Below, one piece after another: positions 10,401 to 20,284 of a stretch of DNA of 39,270 nt (its first letter is position 1; every line of letters begins with the position of its first letter). This stretch comes from Haplomitrium mnioides (taxonomy: Eukaryota; Marchantiophyta; Haplomitriopsida; Calobryales): contig JBNGIS010020295.1 in assembly GCA_049999725.1 (NCBI GenBank), positions 1 through 39,270 on the forward strand. The letters are read 5' to 3'. The notes under the pieces are model-generated. The model worked only from the letters and a program-made list of their open reading frames with translations. It had not been told where the DNA came from and made no database searches. A program made the position numbers and the translations under genes.

Positions 10401-13400
10401 AAGATAGTTTGGTTGAACTAACCAAAAGGCGATTTACTCAATTATGTAGCTTGTTTTATCAAGACATGCTGTCTAACTGAGCATATCCTGGAGTTATATG
10501 TGTTGGAAATTCACATGCACCCCACCTTTTGATGCTGCTGGAAAATTCGCCAGGGAGAATTGATCCTAGGAGGATCATTAGAAGGGATTTTTCCCTTGGT
10601 ATTTTTTCTGCTAGATTAGTTTAGCTCCTAACTAGTTTAGAGAGAGATCTGGGCATAGTGCCATGTGGAGGCACCTGGTGGTGACCCATGTCAGCTACAG
10701 GGAGCTCCTTAAAGACATTAAATCTTTTTGTCCCAAGCTGCCCTTCCGTGGAGCTGACGTTTTTTACTTCCTCTTTCCTGTGATTCTCACCTATTCTGGA
10801 TTTTTGCTGCTGTATTATCATCAACTCGTTTTTGATAATTCCAACAGGTTATGGGCCCACAGACGATGGGGGATGCAAGTCTTGGTAACTCCAGTATGTA
10901 TTCTTAGAAAGGTTTGAAGGAACTGACTTTCTGGACTGGAAGGCCAAGATGCAACTAATCCTTGAGCTGAAGGATTATGGAGGTATGTGAATGGTGAGTT
11001 TCCTAAGCCTAGTGGCAAGAGTGCCACTGAGGAAGAAATTGCAATGTGGATCCAGGCAGATAGACATGCTCAGATCCTAAACTGCCTTAGCTTAGGTAAG
11101 AAGCAATTTACCCAAGTGAGGACCCTCACTACTTCAAGTGAGGTTTGGAATAGCCTTAGGAAGGCTTATGAGCAAGGGGGAGTATTTTCTGCCAGTTGTG
11201 AAAAAAATTGTTGTCCCTAAGATTTGGAGAGGAGGATAGCATGGGAGATCACACTGCCAAGGTGAAAAATTTAGTTGAGCAGCTGCTATCAATAAACCCA
11301 GGTCTGAAAGAGGAAACATTTGTGCAAATCTTACTTGCTAGTTTACCTGAGTCGTATGATGTGTTGTTGCACTCATTGGAGAGCAACCTGAGCACCCTGA
11401 CTTTGGATGAAGCAAGTACCAGGCTCTTGGCTGAAGAAACCAGGAGGAAAGAGCGTCTGGGTGGACCTGAACAGAATTTTGCCTTTTTCACAAGAGGCAA
11501 GGAGGCCAAGAAGTTCCAAGGTGGGAAGTCCCAGAAGGGGGTAACTCATCAAGTGGAAATTGTCTTCATTGTGACAAGCCTGGCCACTATGCAAGAAATT
11601 GTCCCAAGAAAAACAAGGAACAAGGGAAGACACTTGCAAAGGGTGGCAAGGAAAATCAGGCAAAGGAACAGGTCGATATTGCTATCAAGGAGTCAGATGA
11701 TGTCATAGAGTATGTCTGAGGTAGAAAGCATGGGTCCTCGACTGGACTGTCAAGGATCCATGGAGTGTGCCAGTTGTGGAATGAAAGGCTTGGACATTTG
11801 GAGCTCAAGGTTTGAACACCTTGAGGTAGAAAGGCATGGTGTCTGGACTGGACTGTCCAGACAGTGGGAGTTTGGACTAGTGGTTAATGTATCAAGGGAA
11901 GAAAACTGTTATTTCTTCATTGATTTTTAATGTGAAAAATCATTTGTACATGTGAAGTCCAAAAGTGATTGCTTTTTCTAAGTTTCCTAGTTTTAAGAGC
12001 TCAGGAAGAGCAAAGAAAACTATGATGAAGATACTCCATGAAGGTGGGGAAGGGAGTATATGTCCAAGGGGTTGAAAGCTTTCTAAGAGAGTATGGATCA
12101 ATCTAAGAAAGCATGGGATCAAGCACAACTCACAGCAAGGGATTCTCCATCGCAGACCGGTGTGGCAGGAAGGATGTATAGGACAATCATGGACAGTGCA
12201 AAGAGCATTTTTTGTGCAGGTACATCCAGAAGATTTTCTGGGCAAAGGCTGTGAACACAGCAGTCTCCCTCAGAAATCTGTGCACCAAGGCTGTGAGCAA
12301 TATGACACCAGAGGAAGCATGGTCAGGTAAGAAGCCTGATGTTTCACATCTCAGAATTTTCGACTATATGTGTACCTCAAGAACTGAGAGGGAAGTTGCA
12401 TTCAAAAACCGTCAAGTGTGTTTCTGAGTTACTGGGAAGAACTGCAAGGGGTACAGGCTGTTCTATTGTGAGATAAGGCAGATTATTCAGGGATCAGGAC
12501 GTAGCGTTTGATGATTGTCAGAGGATCTGACAAGCACGCCACCTGCAATTGGAAAAGGAGCAGGTTGGGATCTCCAAAGGAAAGGAGATAATGGGTGGAG
12601 TAAACAAGCGACGTGCCAGTCACCTCACATCTGGGACAGAATCTGAAATTGGAGACAATGCTAGGAATAATTCCAGTAGTGGGAGTACCAGTGGTATATG
12701 AGAGGACATTTGTGGAAGGAGAGAACATTGTGCCAAGCGTTCTGGGAGGCTGAGCAAACAGCCAGTGACAATGGATCTGGCAGTGCCTGAAACAATGGGA
12801 ATCAACGTGACCATGAAGATGATCCACTAACACTAAAGGAGGCGTTGTTCAGGGAGGATACCCAGGCATGGGAGCTGGGTTTCTAAGGAGGAAGTTGATT
12901 CACTCCATAAAACCAAACCTGAACTCTAAACCAAGTTGCCCAAAGGGAGGAAAGCTGTGGGGTGTAAGTGGGTACTGAAGGTCAAGTACCAAATTAATGG
13001 GTCTGTGGAAAGATTCAAGGTAAGGCTGGTTGCCAAAGGATTTACACAGATGACTGGGGTGGTTTACCCAAAAATCTTTGCACTGGTTGCAAAGTTCTCT
13101 TCAATCAGGCGTTTGTTGGATGTTGCTGCAATGATGGATTGGGAAGTACATCAAGTGGATGTCAAGATGGGATCCTTGAATGGAGATCGTGAGTGAGAGA
13201 TGTATATGCAGCAGCCAGAAGAATTTGTTGTGAGGGAGGAATGCTTTTGTGCCGATTAAACAAGGCATTATATAGCCTCATGCAAGCATCAAGGGCACGA
13301 TACCAGCGGATCGACACACATCTGATGGAAAAGAACTTTAGGAGGAGTGATGCAGGTCATTGCGTTTACACCTGGAGAGAAGGTGGAACATTGTGAGTTT

Positions 13401-16400
13401 TGTCAGCTATGTAGATGACATAGTGATGATCAGCAATGGTCTGGAGCAGTCAAGGACCTGGAGATGACATTTGAAATGACAGACCTACAGGAGATTCACT
13501 ATCCTCTTGGGATACACGTTCAGAGGGATGGACATGCAAGGAAGATCACACTGAATCAAAAAGTCTGTATTACGAAAATTCTTGAAAGGAATGGAATGGG
13601 AGATTGCAAGGCAGTCTACACTCCATTAGAAGCTGGTATGAGATCAATCAAGGATGGGACCTGGAACCAAAAGGAGACTGAAGTGCAGTAGGCAGTCTGA
13701 ATTGTGCCATGATCTGCCTATACAGTGGGAGTTGCCTCAAGGTTTGTGTCCAACCCAGGAGTGACTCACTGGCTTGCAGTGAAAGGAATTTTCAGGTACC
13801 TTCAAGGCTCCAAGGATCATGTGCTGGAGTACAGTGGATGTCTGGAATCCACTCTGATCAGCAACAGTTCACTGATCGGATATAGTGATTCTGATTATGC
13901 AGGGAGCAAGGATGATGGAAAGTCCACATCAGGGTGTGCTTTACTAATGGGAGGAAGCTTGGGTTTTCAGGCTGGATAAACCCACCACCATTTGTGAAGA
14001 CAACCAGGGTTACATATCGTTGGGTAGAATCCAACCTATCACTCAAAGACCAAGGGACTGACAAGTAACAAGCATGAAGGGTTGCTTAGGGATGCTTGGT
14101 GTGAAAAAAGGTTTGCTGAGTGGGAGTGTTGGTAATTCAGATGCAGCTCACCTTTTGATGCTGCTGGAAAATTTGCCAGGGAAAATCGATCCTGGGAGGA
14201 TCATTAGAAGGGATTTTTCCCTTGGTATTTTTCCTGCTAGATTAGCTTAGCTCCTAACTAGTTTTGAGAGAGATCTGGGCATAGTGGCATCTGGTGGTGA
14301 CATGTGTCAGCACCAGGGAGCTCCTTAGGGGGATTAAATATTTTTGTCCCTTGCATGAGATAGGATGAAGCACATGCACGTATGCATGTTGGAAATTGGC
14401 AGCTCACAATTTGCTGCTGGTGGTTCAGAGAAATTGCCTGATCCTGCTCAGGAATTCCTGCAACATGCTTCCTTTGTGAAGTGTTGGAAATGCACCTTTG
14501 CTGCTGTACATTATGCTCAAGTGATGATCCTGAGCATGTTATTTGTATCGGCATTTGATTTCCCCTCTAGTTTAGTTCCTAACTAGTTTAGAGAGGAATT
14601 TGGGGATAGTGCCATGGGGAAAATGGGGAGTGCATAGGAGCAAATCGCAAGGAGTTGCGATTTGACCTGGGAAGAGGGCTCTGCGTTTCGTGCATCGTAA
14701 GGAGCTGCGATTAAGCCTGGGAGGAGGTCGCTCCTGTGTTTTCGTGTGAACCTGCTGATGGGAGGGAGACTCGCGACCTCCTGCGATTCGCAAATCTGCT
14801 GTGACACTAACCCTTCGTGGAGCTGACGTTTTCCTCCTTCTTGCGATTCTCAGCTGTAGTGGATTTTCGCTGCTGCAATATCATCAACTCGATTTGATAT
14901 TTCCAACAATGCATGCGCTCATACAAAGAAAAGTCATCGCAGTGCAGGTCAATTTGAATATGCAAGCTGATGCTTGAGAGTTGACAGATTTTGATTAGTT
15001 GGATTCTTGGTGGAGTGCTAGGCATCATCATGACTGAGTTTTCCCGTTACTTCCGGAAAGTGGCAGAAACTCAGTACGACGATTGATCAGGACCTGCTGT
15101 CAGGAACTGACGAAACCAGCAGGAAGTTGTGGCAGCTTGTCACTGCTACACATGATGAGGCTGAATAGTCTGAAACTTTGTGTCTGTCACCACAGAGTCA
15201 AGGCTGCACTCTATGCGTGCACAGTTGTGATATGTGTAGGTTTTTCCTAGACTATTGCAGCTTCCATTTAAGTGTTGTTGTGGTTAGTTTTGCTCTCCAC
15301 AGCTTCATAACTAATATGCAGCTGGTAGAGCTGCTCTTGTCCATATGCGAGCAATGGTCTCCTTCACCTGCTGGATTCCATCGTATGACTTATTCACGCC
15401 CATAGATTTAAAACGGGCACCCACAGAAAAACAGCCCATTGCTGGTATTGTAAAGAGTATATAAATCGACAGGAGTGATGCTTATCTCCTCCTCATTTGC
15501 AAGCTCATTCACTTGTTTCTCACCTCATAAGGAGAATCGTGTTTTTGAGGTCTGGAAGGAGGTCGCGAGTGTCTTGCGTTTTTCTGCTGTAGAAGGGAAG
15601 GTCGCGATACTGCTGCGTTTTTGGCCATGGGAAGGAAATTGCGATTAATCTGTGTTTTGGGTTTAGGAAGAAGGTCGTGAGTCTGCTATCGAGCAGAAAA
15701 GAGCATCGCGATTCTGCCCTTTGTAATTCTGCGATCGCTGCGACTCTGCCCTCGCGAATCTGCTGTCGCACAACCTCTTCCGTGGAGCTGACGTTTTTTA
15801 CTTCCTCTTTCCTGTGATTCTCACCTATCGTGGTTTTTCGCTGCTGTATTATCATCAACTCGTTTTTGATAACTCCAACAATATGGAGTTTGAACTTGTG
15901 CAAAATAGATTTAGTCGATAAAAAGTAGTTGAGCTGACAGCTGCTAAGGTACAGTGTCCCCATGTTGATTGGTATTGAAATGTGAGCATGAGCTGATATG
16001 TACTGAAAATAAACATGTCAGGATCCCCCTGAGCTGGAAACTGGAAACTTAACACTTGGACTTAGTTACATGTTCGCTGACATCTCAGTGTCTTGTTTGG
16101 CCCTTGACAGTTGAAATTTTGACTTTAAGCTAGGTTGATGGTTAATTTACAATGGTCCATCATCTCCAAGCACAGTGTTTAGTACCAACATTTTAGAAGT
16201 TGCATGTGGAAAGAACGAATCCATAATTGTTTGGGGGCGGTATTCACAATTTCCTGCTTCTCATACCCTCAATTCATTTGAGTTTCTAACCACCAACAGA
16301 ACTGATTTCCGGCTCTTTTTGTCATTCATTTTCAGTTGAATTGAATGGCTGGCTTTTTACTAGTTAGCGTGTTGCAGATTAAAATTATTATGGATTTTGT

Positions 16401-19400
16401 TGGTTTTATCTTCCTTCAGGTGGTATGCTAAGCGGTTTCTGCACCCTGATGTGGTAGCCCCATATGATTATATATTCATTTGGGATGAGGATCTTGGTGT
16501 AGACCACTTCGATGCAGTTGCGTATGTGCTCTATAACCGTTACCTTTTTATGTATCATGTGAGACTTTACTTTGATGATCCTTTACAGAAACTTCATACT
16601 TTCAATTACTTCAATTGAGTTCACCTTACTGGTGTTATTCCAGATATATAGCGTTGGTCGAAAAATATGGCTTGGAGATATCTCAACCAGCCTTGGAGGC
16701 TGACAAGGGTCTTACATGGCAAATGACTAAACGGAAGGGTGACGTTGAGGTGCACAAGTGAGTTCTTGCTTGCTTAAGTATGAATATCTTGAGTTTTCGA
16801 TTTGACAAGGAACACAATATTGCACATCCAGGTGGTTCAAAATGAGTGCTTTGCAAGTGTATTAATATATATTTTACTGTGATGCACTCAGGATAACAGA
16901 AGAGCGCCCGGGTTGGTGTCCAGATCCTCGCGCCCCTCCTTGTGCAGGGTAATGTACAAATATTTAACTGCAAGGGTGCATTGAACATTAGGAAATCAAT
17001 TGTTTGGAGTGGTTCTGATTTTTTGGTCAGTGTATCAAATGTTCGACCAGAATTCTCTTGTATTCAATGGGAGAAGAACTACATGATATAAATTGGCATC
17101 CTAAGCTAGGTTGACTTGATTTGTTGTGCAGATTTGTTGAAATTATGGCCCCTGTATTTTCTCGGAAATCATGGCGGTGTGTTTGGCACATGATTCAAGT
17201 ATGTTCGAACTGATTGGAATTGTTGTTCGCTTTGGTGTATTCACTTGGTTTTTCTGGAACAGTGGGGATATAGTGTCTAGCTATTGTATGTGATATAATA
17301 AAAATTGTTATGAATCCTGCAGAATGATCTTGTTCATGGATGGGGTCTAGATTTCAGTATGCGAAGATGTGTTGAGGTACAACAAGCATTATGCTTTGAG
17401 GATGAGCTCTGTCTTTCATTCATCATCACTCTAGAGCAAGTGAACTCTGCTAAATGCATTGGAAACCATTGCTAGATTTTAGCTGTAATGCAAATCCGAT
17501 TCTAATATTAACTTTAGTAGGCCAGATTGGTTAGTTTGAAGTCAAATATCAAATTTTCTCTTTTCAGTAGGCTAATAAGTCATTGTGACTATGATTCAAT
17601 TGCAGCCTGGATATGAGAAGATTGGAGTTGTTGATGCACAGTGGATCAAGCACAATGGTGTACCTTCACTTGGAAACCAGGTAAGCACCATGTCAAGTTT
17701 TTCATTGCTTGCAACCTAGTTAAATTGTTGAAATGTTTCTCTATGGCGGGTCATCCTGAAATGCATTTCTATCATACCATTCAATTTGAGTCCACTTTAC
17801 AGAACATACAGTCCCACGTGTATGAACGGAAATGGAAACTTCTGACCTCGTTGGGAAATAATAGTTTGTGGTAGTTTGTCCAGAAGGTGGCAGAAACTCA
17901 GTACAAAGTTTGATCAGGACCTGCTGTCGGGAACTGACGAAACCAGCAGGAAGTTGTGGCAGCTTATCACTGCTACACATGATGAGGCTGAATAGTCTGA
18001 AACTTTGTGTCTGACACCACATTGTGAAGGCTGCATGCACTCTACATGTTGGGCAGTTGTGATGAGTGTAGGTTTTTCCTAGACTATTGCAGCTTCCATT
18101 TATTGTTTTTGTGGTTAGTTTTACTCTCCACAACTTCATAACTATATTATTCAGTGACTTCAGCGGATGTTCTGCATCCAAGTAGTCACCAGTGATTTGC
18201 TTCATGTGCTATGTTCAGGGTGCAGAAGGCCCCAATTCCTAACCTTTGAGGAGACCTCTCTGAGAGTTATTCTCTTGGATGTCTGCTTCACAAGATCAAA
18301 CTAAAGTGAAAGGAATGATGTCGCAAGCTGATGCTTGAGAGTTAACAGATTTTGATTAGTTTGGATTCTTGGTGGAGTGCTAGTCATCATCATGACTGAG
18401 TTTTCCCGTTACTTCCGGAAAGTGGCAGAAACTCAGTATGAATATTGATCAGGACATGCTGTACTGAACTGACAAAACCAGCAGGAAGTTGTGGCAGTTT
18501 GTCACTGCTACACAGGATGAGGCTGAATAGTCTGAAACATTGTGTCTGACACCACATTGTGAAGGCTTCACTCCACAACTTCGTAACTATATAGTAGCGG
18601 AGAAGCGATTCTGGTACTGTATCTCTAAACCACAGTATTGAAATTCTGCTTGTGATTGTCAAATATCACTTTCGTAGTACCTCTTGATATATTTTGTTCC
18701 CACTTGAAAGCCTTTAACGTGCACGTGCAAATTTTGTTTAGAATTCGGATATTGTACACATGGAGTCACGAGACTCTTAAGGAGCCAAGTTTTCGTGAAT
18801 CCCGATTCTTCAGCTAGCCTATATCATTGATCTTAGATGTCCTTTATCAAGGAGGAAAATTCAGGAGGGGATTTTAGTCATGTCCTTGATGAAGGCCACA
18901 GGGACTTTAATCAAAATTCTTTTCTGTTCAAACTTTCTCTCTTTTGAATCAATTCATTCATTCTTGTGATATATTTTCCTTGCCGGTTTCTGCCGCTTGG
19001 TGATCTACATCTATTCCATCCCTTGGTCCATCGACTATAACATTATTTCAATTCAATTCTGTATCAAGGTACGTGAACAAGTAGTTGATGCATTCTCTCT
19101 TTCTTAAATCAATAATCTCTCTCACAAGAGAAATCAGATTTCAGCTCCCAATGCTGCTGTTGATGATGCTATATTTCTCGACCTCTCAAAGAGTAATCAG
19201 CGATGGTCTCTAACAGCGCATGGTCCAGCGCCAATGTGTGGTCTCTAGAAGCATGGGGTCCAGGGTCAATCTCCATGCCCTTCCGGTGCTTGCTTTCTCA
19301 AAGAACCTCACAGACAGCTAAACCTGTGGAGGAGTTTTCCTTAATAAAATTGTTTTGGAGACGTTTATTAGTTTTTTAGGAAGTAAGAAGTGATATTGAA

Positions 19401-19627
19401 TTGTGCAGGGACAAACTGTTGAAGGCAGGCAACCGTGGGAAGGGGTAGGCTCCAATTCTTGTCACTGAAATTGAGTACTTTGTTTGTTTAGTACTAGTGT
19501 CTTTCTTGTTGAGTCTAACACCAATGTATCCTTGCACACCCAGGTGCGTGAGAGGTGTAGGTTTGAGTGGGGTTTGTTCTCAAAGCGGATGGAGGAAGCA
19601 GATAAAGAGATGAAAGGTGTATCATAG
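4297..19627 (+). CDS. DUF707 family protein (type II membrane, glycosyltransferase-like)
   Basis: The gene is split. Exons whose phases agree are 4297-4313, 4626-4725, 5613-5714, 5971-6057, 6214-6329, 16420-16521, 16644-16757, 16892-16948, 17132-17198, 17323-17376, 17606-17680, 19409-19444 and 19544-19627 (TAG). They give about 336 residues. At least one linker exon between 4726 and 5612 is unresolved; 4863-4937 is an in-phase candidate. Exon 1 carries only MSGRT plus two bases. Exon 2 gives a basic patch (SPKKRFESLR) and a membrane anchor (LIVSTLCGVMLGVFIG), a type II topology. Family blocks follow: RGAEALPPGIV, YLVTFTVG, FHYDG, KQTKWWYAKRFLHPD, FIWDEDLG, GLTWQMTKR, FVEIMAPVFSR, VWHMIQNDLVHGWGLDF and VPSLGNQ. 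All blocks are intact. The family (PF05212) has no proven reaction. The anchor and the Asp-rich WDEDLG suggest a Golgi glycosyltransferase-like role (inference). One intron, 6330-16419, is about 10.1 kb long and full of repeats. Confidence 0.9.
4316..4427. repeat. (CT)n microsatellite with assembly gap, at start of DUF707 intron 1
   Basis: Nearly pure CT steps begin two bases after the predicted splice donor of exon 1. They are interrupted by ten N at 4363-4372, so the true length is unknown. Reading frames through the repeat are artefacts (Leu-Ser runs). Confidence 0.95.
6483..7045 (+). repeat. Local repeat family R, copy 1 (tail fragment plus main unit)
   Basis: The fragment at 6483-6545 ends with the family's tail (gtggttagatttactttcca). 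After about 145 bp a main unit starts near 6690 with the head 'gatgtcgcaagctgatgctt' and continues to the same tail near 7040. Core words are 'tggattcttggtggagtgct', 'accagcaggaagttgtggca', 'acatgatgaggctgaatagt' and 'ctgaaactttgtgtctgaca'. The copy is in the long DUF707 intron. I do not recognise the family. Confidence 0.85.
7520..8025 (+). repeat. Minisatellite of about 47 bp, block 1
   Basis: About ten degenerate copies of 'gtgttagaattagagcatca', 'tgcgtagtcacacacgcatg' and 'tatagagt' follow each other. The block runs straight into repeat family R copy 2. Unit length varies through internal deletions, and the last copies shrink to about 25 bp (gtatagagtgttagagatat). Confidence 0.85.
8026..8478 (+). 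repeat. Local repeat family R, copy 2
   Basis: The copy runs from 'caagctgatgcttgagag' to 'cataactat/cttcatagctatat'. It contains a small internal duplication of the segment 'tgactgagtttt(c)ccgttacttccgg', seen twice at 8103-8160, and a second duplication around 'cagaaac(t/c)cagtac'. It lies in the long DUF707 intron. Confidence 0.85.
8470..8790 (+). repeat. Minisatellite of about 47 bp, block 2
   Basis: This is the same monomer as block 1, in the same orientation. It starts exactly at the end of a family R tail ('agctatat') and ends where the next family R head region starts ('tattatgcagtgcc'). Confidence 0.85.
8791..9355 (+). repeat. Local repeat family R, copy 3, with internal duplication
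   Basis: This copy includes the 5' portion of the unit: 'agcggatgttctgcatccaa', 'gtagtcaccagtgatg' and 'gggtgcagaaggcccc'. An adjacent segment of about 65 bp, from 'tctgagagttattctcttag' to 'aaactaaagtg', is present twice (8928-8982 and 8990-9043). The 3' part lacks about 60 bp relative to the other copies. Confidence 0.85.
9345..9890. repeat. Minisatellite block 3 with foldback (inverted repeat)
   Basis: Minisatellite monomers on the plus strand fill 9350-9770. From about 9781 to 9880 the same sequence recurs as its reverse complement: 'catacatctgtatgtgacta' near 9507 pairs with 'tgacatacagatgtatgcga' near 9852. The arms are about 95 bp, separated by about 190 bp of further, partly self-complementary monomers. 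It could form a large hairpin. Confidence 0.8.
9891..10500. other. Unique-looking intron sequence of the DUF707 gene
   Basis: This part of the long intron lies between the minisatellite foldback and the copia element. I see no coding exon, no repeat family member and no RNA gene in it. Confidence 0.5.
10501..10846 (+). repeat. 5' LTR of Copia C
   Basis: It is 346 bp, starts TGTTGGAA and ends TTCCAACA, a perfect 8-bp terminal inverted repeat. The internal region begins GGTTATGGGCCCA at 10847. That is where a primer-binding site would lie, but it is not the common initiator-Met type. Confidence 0.8.
10916..11710 (+). pseudogene. Copia C gag remnant
   Basis: Gag-like segments lie in several frames: a W-K-A-K-M phrase near 10940, a DUF4219/UBN2-type region (about 10990-11460), and a zinc knuckle containing CDKPGHYARNC in another frame near 11563-11600. 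Frame changes occur near 10985, 11210 and 11550. It is non-functional as it stands. Confidence 0.8.
11930..12430 (+). pseudogene. Copia C integrase remnant
   Basis: Fragments of the integrase core are spread over three frames, including a GREYMSKGLKAF-like piece near 12040-12085. They are followed by the typical C-terminal phrase AVNTAVSLRN...MTPEEAWSGKKPD (12250-12340). The catalytic region is badly broken and no full D,D,E set can be read. Confidence 0.7.
12936..14063 (+). pseudogene. Copia C reverse transcriptase / RNase H remnant
   Basis: The reverse transcriptase opens with AVGCKWVLKVKY and continues through RLVAKGFTQ, a D-V-K segment and the Y-V-D-D box at 13408. RNase H shows SYSDSDYAG-like residues (IGYSDSDYAG near 13876) and GKSTSGCALL. 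At least four frame changes or stops occur, near 13195, 13395, 13690 and 13980. Confidence 0.85.
14127..14908 (+). repeat. 3' LTR region of Copia C plus a second related LTR
   Basis: 14127-14355 matches the first two thirds of the 5' LTR. 14482 starts another TGTTGGAA, and 14560-14908 matches the LTR middle and end ('tagtttagttcctaactagt', 'gtggagctgacgtttt') with TTCCAACA at 14901-14908. So either the 3' LTR carries an internal insertion, or a second LTR of the same family adjoins a truncated one. The middle of the second copy (14640-14815) is a variable, CG-rich region with repeated 'ctgcgatt/gttgcgat' words. Confidence 0.65.
14955..15320 (+). repeat. Local repeat family R, copy 4
   Basis: The copy runs from 'gcaagctgatgcttgagagt' to 'agcttcataactaatat', nearly complete for the main unit. 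It lies between LTR remnants in the DUF707 intron. Confidence 0.85.
15430..15880 (+). repeat. Solo LTR remnant related to Copia C
   Basis: The last 100 bp (15775-15880: 'ccgtggagctgacgttttt', 'tatcatcaactcg', ending CTCCAACA) match the end of the Copia C LTR. Upstream there is a TATA-like 'gtatataaat' at 15457, then a CG-rich variable part with repeated 'gcgat' words similar to 14640-14815. The left border is uncertain. Confidence 0.6.
15881..16419. other. Unique-looking end of the long DUF707 intron
   Basis: No repeat family member or coding exon is seen. It ends in a pyrimidine-rich acceptor (ttccttcag) before exon 16420. Confidence 0.5.
17881..18600 (+). repeat. Local repeat family R, copies 5 and 6 in tandem
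   Basis: Copy 5 (17881-18150) lacks the first part and starts inside 'gtggcagaaactcagtac'. Copy 6 (18151-18596) follows directly, head to tail, from 'ttcagcggatgttctgcatc' on. The junction 'aactatattattcagtga' is the site where minisatellite blocks 2 and 3 sit next to other copies. The pair lies in the last long DUF707 intron (17681-19408). Confidence 0.85.
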
Positions 19628-20284
19628 AACATAACCTCTGATTTTGAGCTTCTATTTTTTGGGGATGCGGATAGAAATTAGCTCTTGAGCTGTGCAATGG
19701 TGGAAAGGTGGGAGAAACCACAAAGCTGGAGATTCTGAGGTATATTGTATATAGGTAGTAATTGTGTTGTAGGCCTTTTAACGGTAAGGCAAAAGGGATG
19801 CGCATCGCCCAATTAGGATTCACGAACTCTGTAAGAATTGGAAAGGTCGCACAGCGACCGTATCAATGAAGATGCTTCAACATCTTACAACGTGCAACGA
19901 GTTCTGGTTTCCACACGAAAGAAGAGCAGAGCAGATGTGGAGTGGTAATTTGAAGGCTAAAGTAAAATTCCCAGAATATGGTCGACGTGGAGGTAGAAAA
20001 TTCTCTCGTACAGATTGTAATGTTGGCCTAATCGCATCAAATATTCCGTGAATAGCTCGCGTTTAAGTGGTCCTACGAAGTACAAAGCAAACAGAAAAAC
20101 TTTGAATAAGATTCTCACTAACAGGAAAAGTTTGAATAAGATTCTTGCGAACAACTTTCCGAGACACTGGCGATCATATCATGACGGCTTGTTCGGACTG
20201 CTACATTTACACAGCTGATGTATGAAACCCAACAGAACACACAGCATTTACAACAAGAGCCTAGCCCATGTACAAAGCAAGGGG
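19628..20284. other. Convergent 3' intergenic region (DUF707 / carboxylesterase)
   Basis: The stop codons of the two convergent genes lie 657 bp apart, so both 3' UTRs fall here. A short direct repeat of about 25 bp ('gaaaa(a/g)(c/t)tttgaataagattct') is seen at 20095-20115 and 20126-20146. No other gene is visible. Confidence 0.6.

Larger units (their letters stand above)
10501..14355 (+). mobile_element. Copia C: decayed Ty1/copia retrotransposon inside DUF707 intron
   Basis: The 5' LTR is 10501-10846 (TGTTGG...CCAACA). The matching 3' LTR starts at 14127 and follows the 5' LTR for about 225 bp before diverging. Between them, in order and on the plus strand, are gag (about 10900-11710) with a zinc knuckle of the type C-x2-C-x4-H-x4-C near 11560-11600, a reduced integrase remnant (about 11930-12430), reverse transcriptase (about 12936-13460) with the Y-V-D-D box at 13408, and RNase H (about 13725-14060). 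Many stops and frame changes break every domain, and most of the protease-integrase region is reduced. The element is in the same orientation as its host gene. Family assignment rests on domain order (integrase before reverse transcriptase). Confidence 0.88.

Noticed and set aside
10663-10917. 84-residue plus-strand ORF
   Set aside because: It lies within the Copia C LTR and leader; there is no gag similarity in that frame.
17741-18662. Minus-strand ORFs repeated at 17741, 18390, 27514 and 35349 with similar residues
   Set aside because: They are the antisense of family R repeats. The similarity comes from the DNA repeat, and start and stop positions shift between copies.
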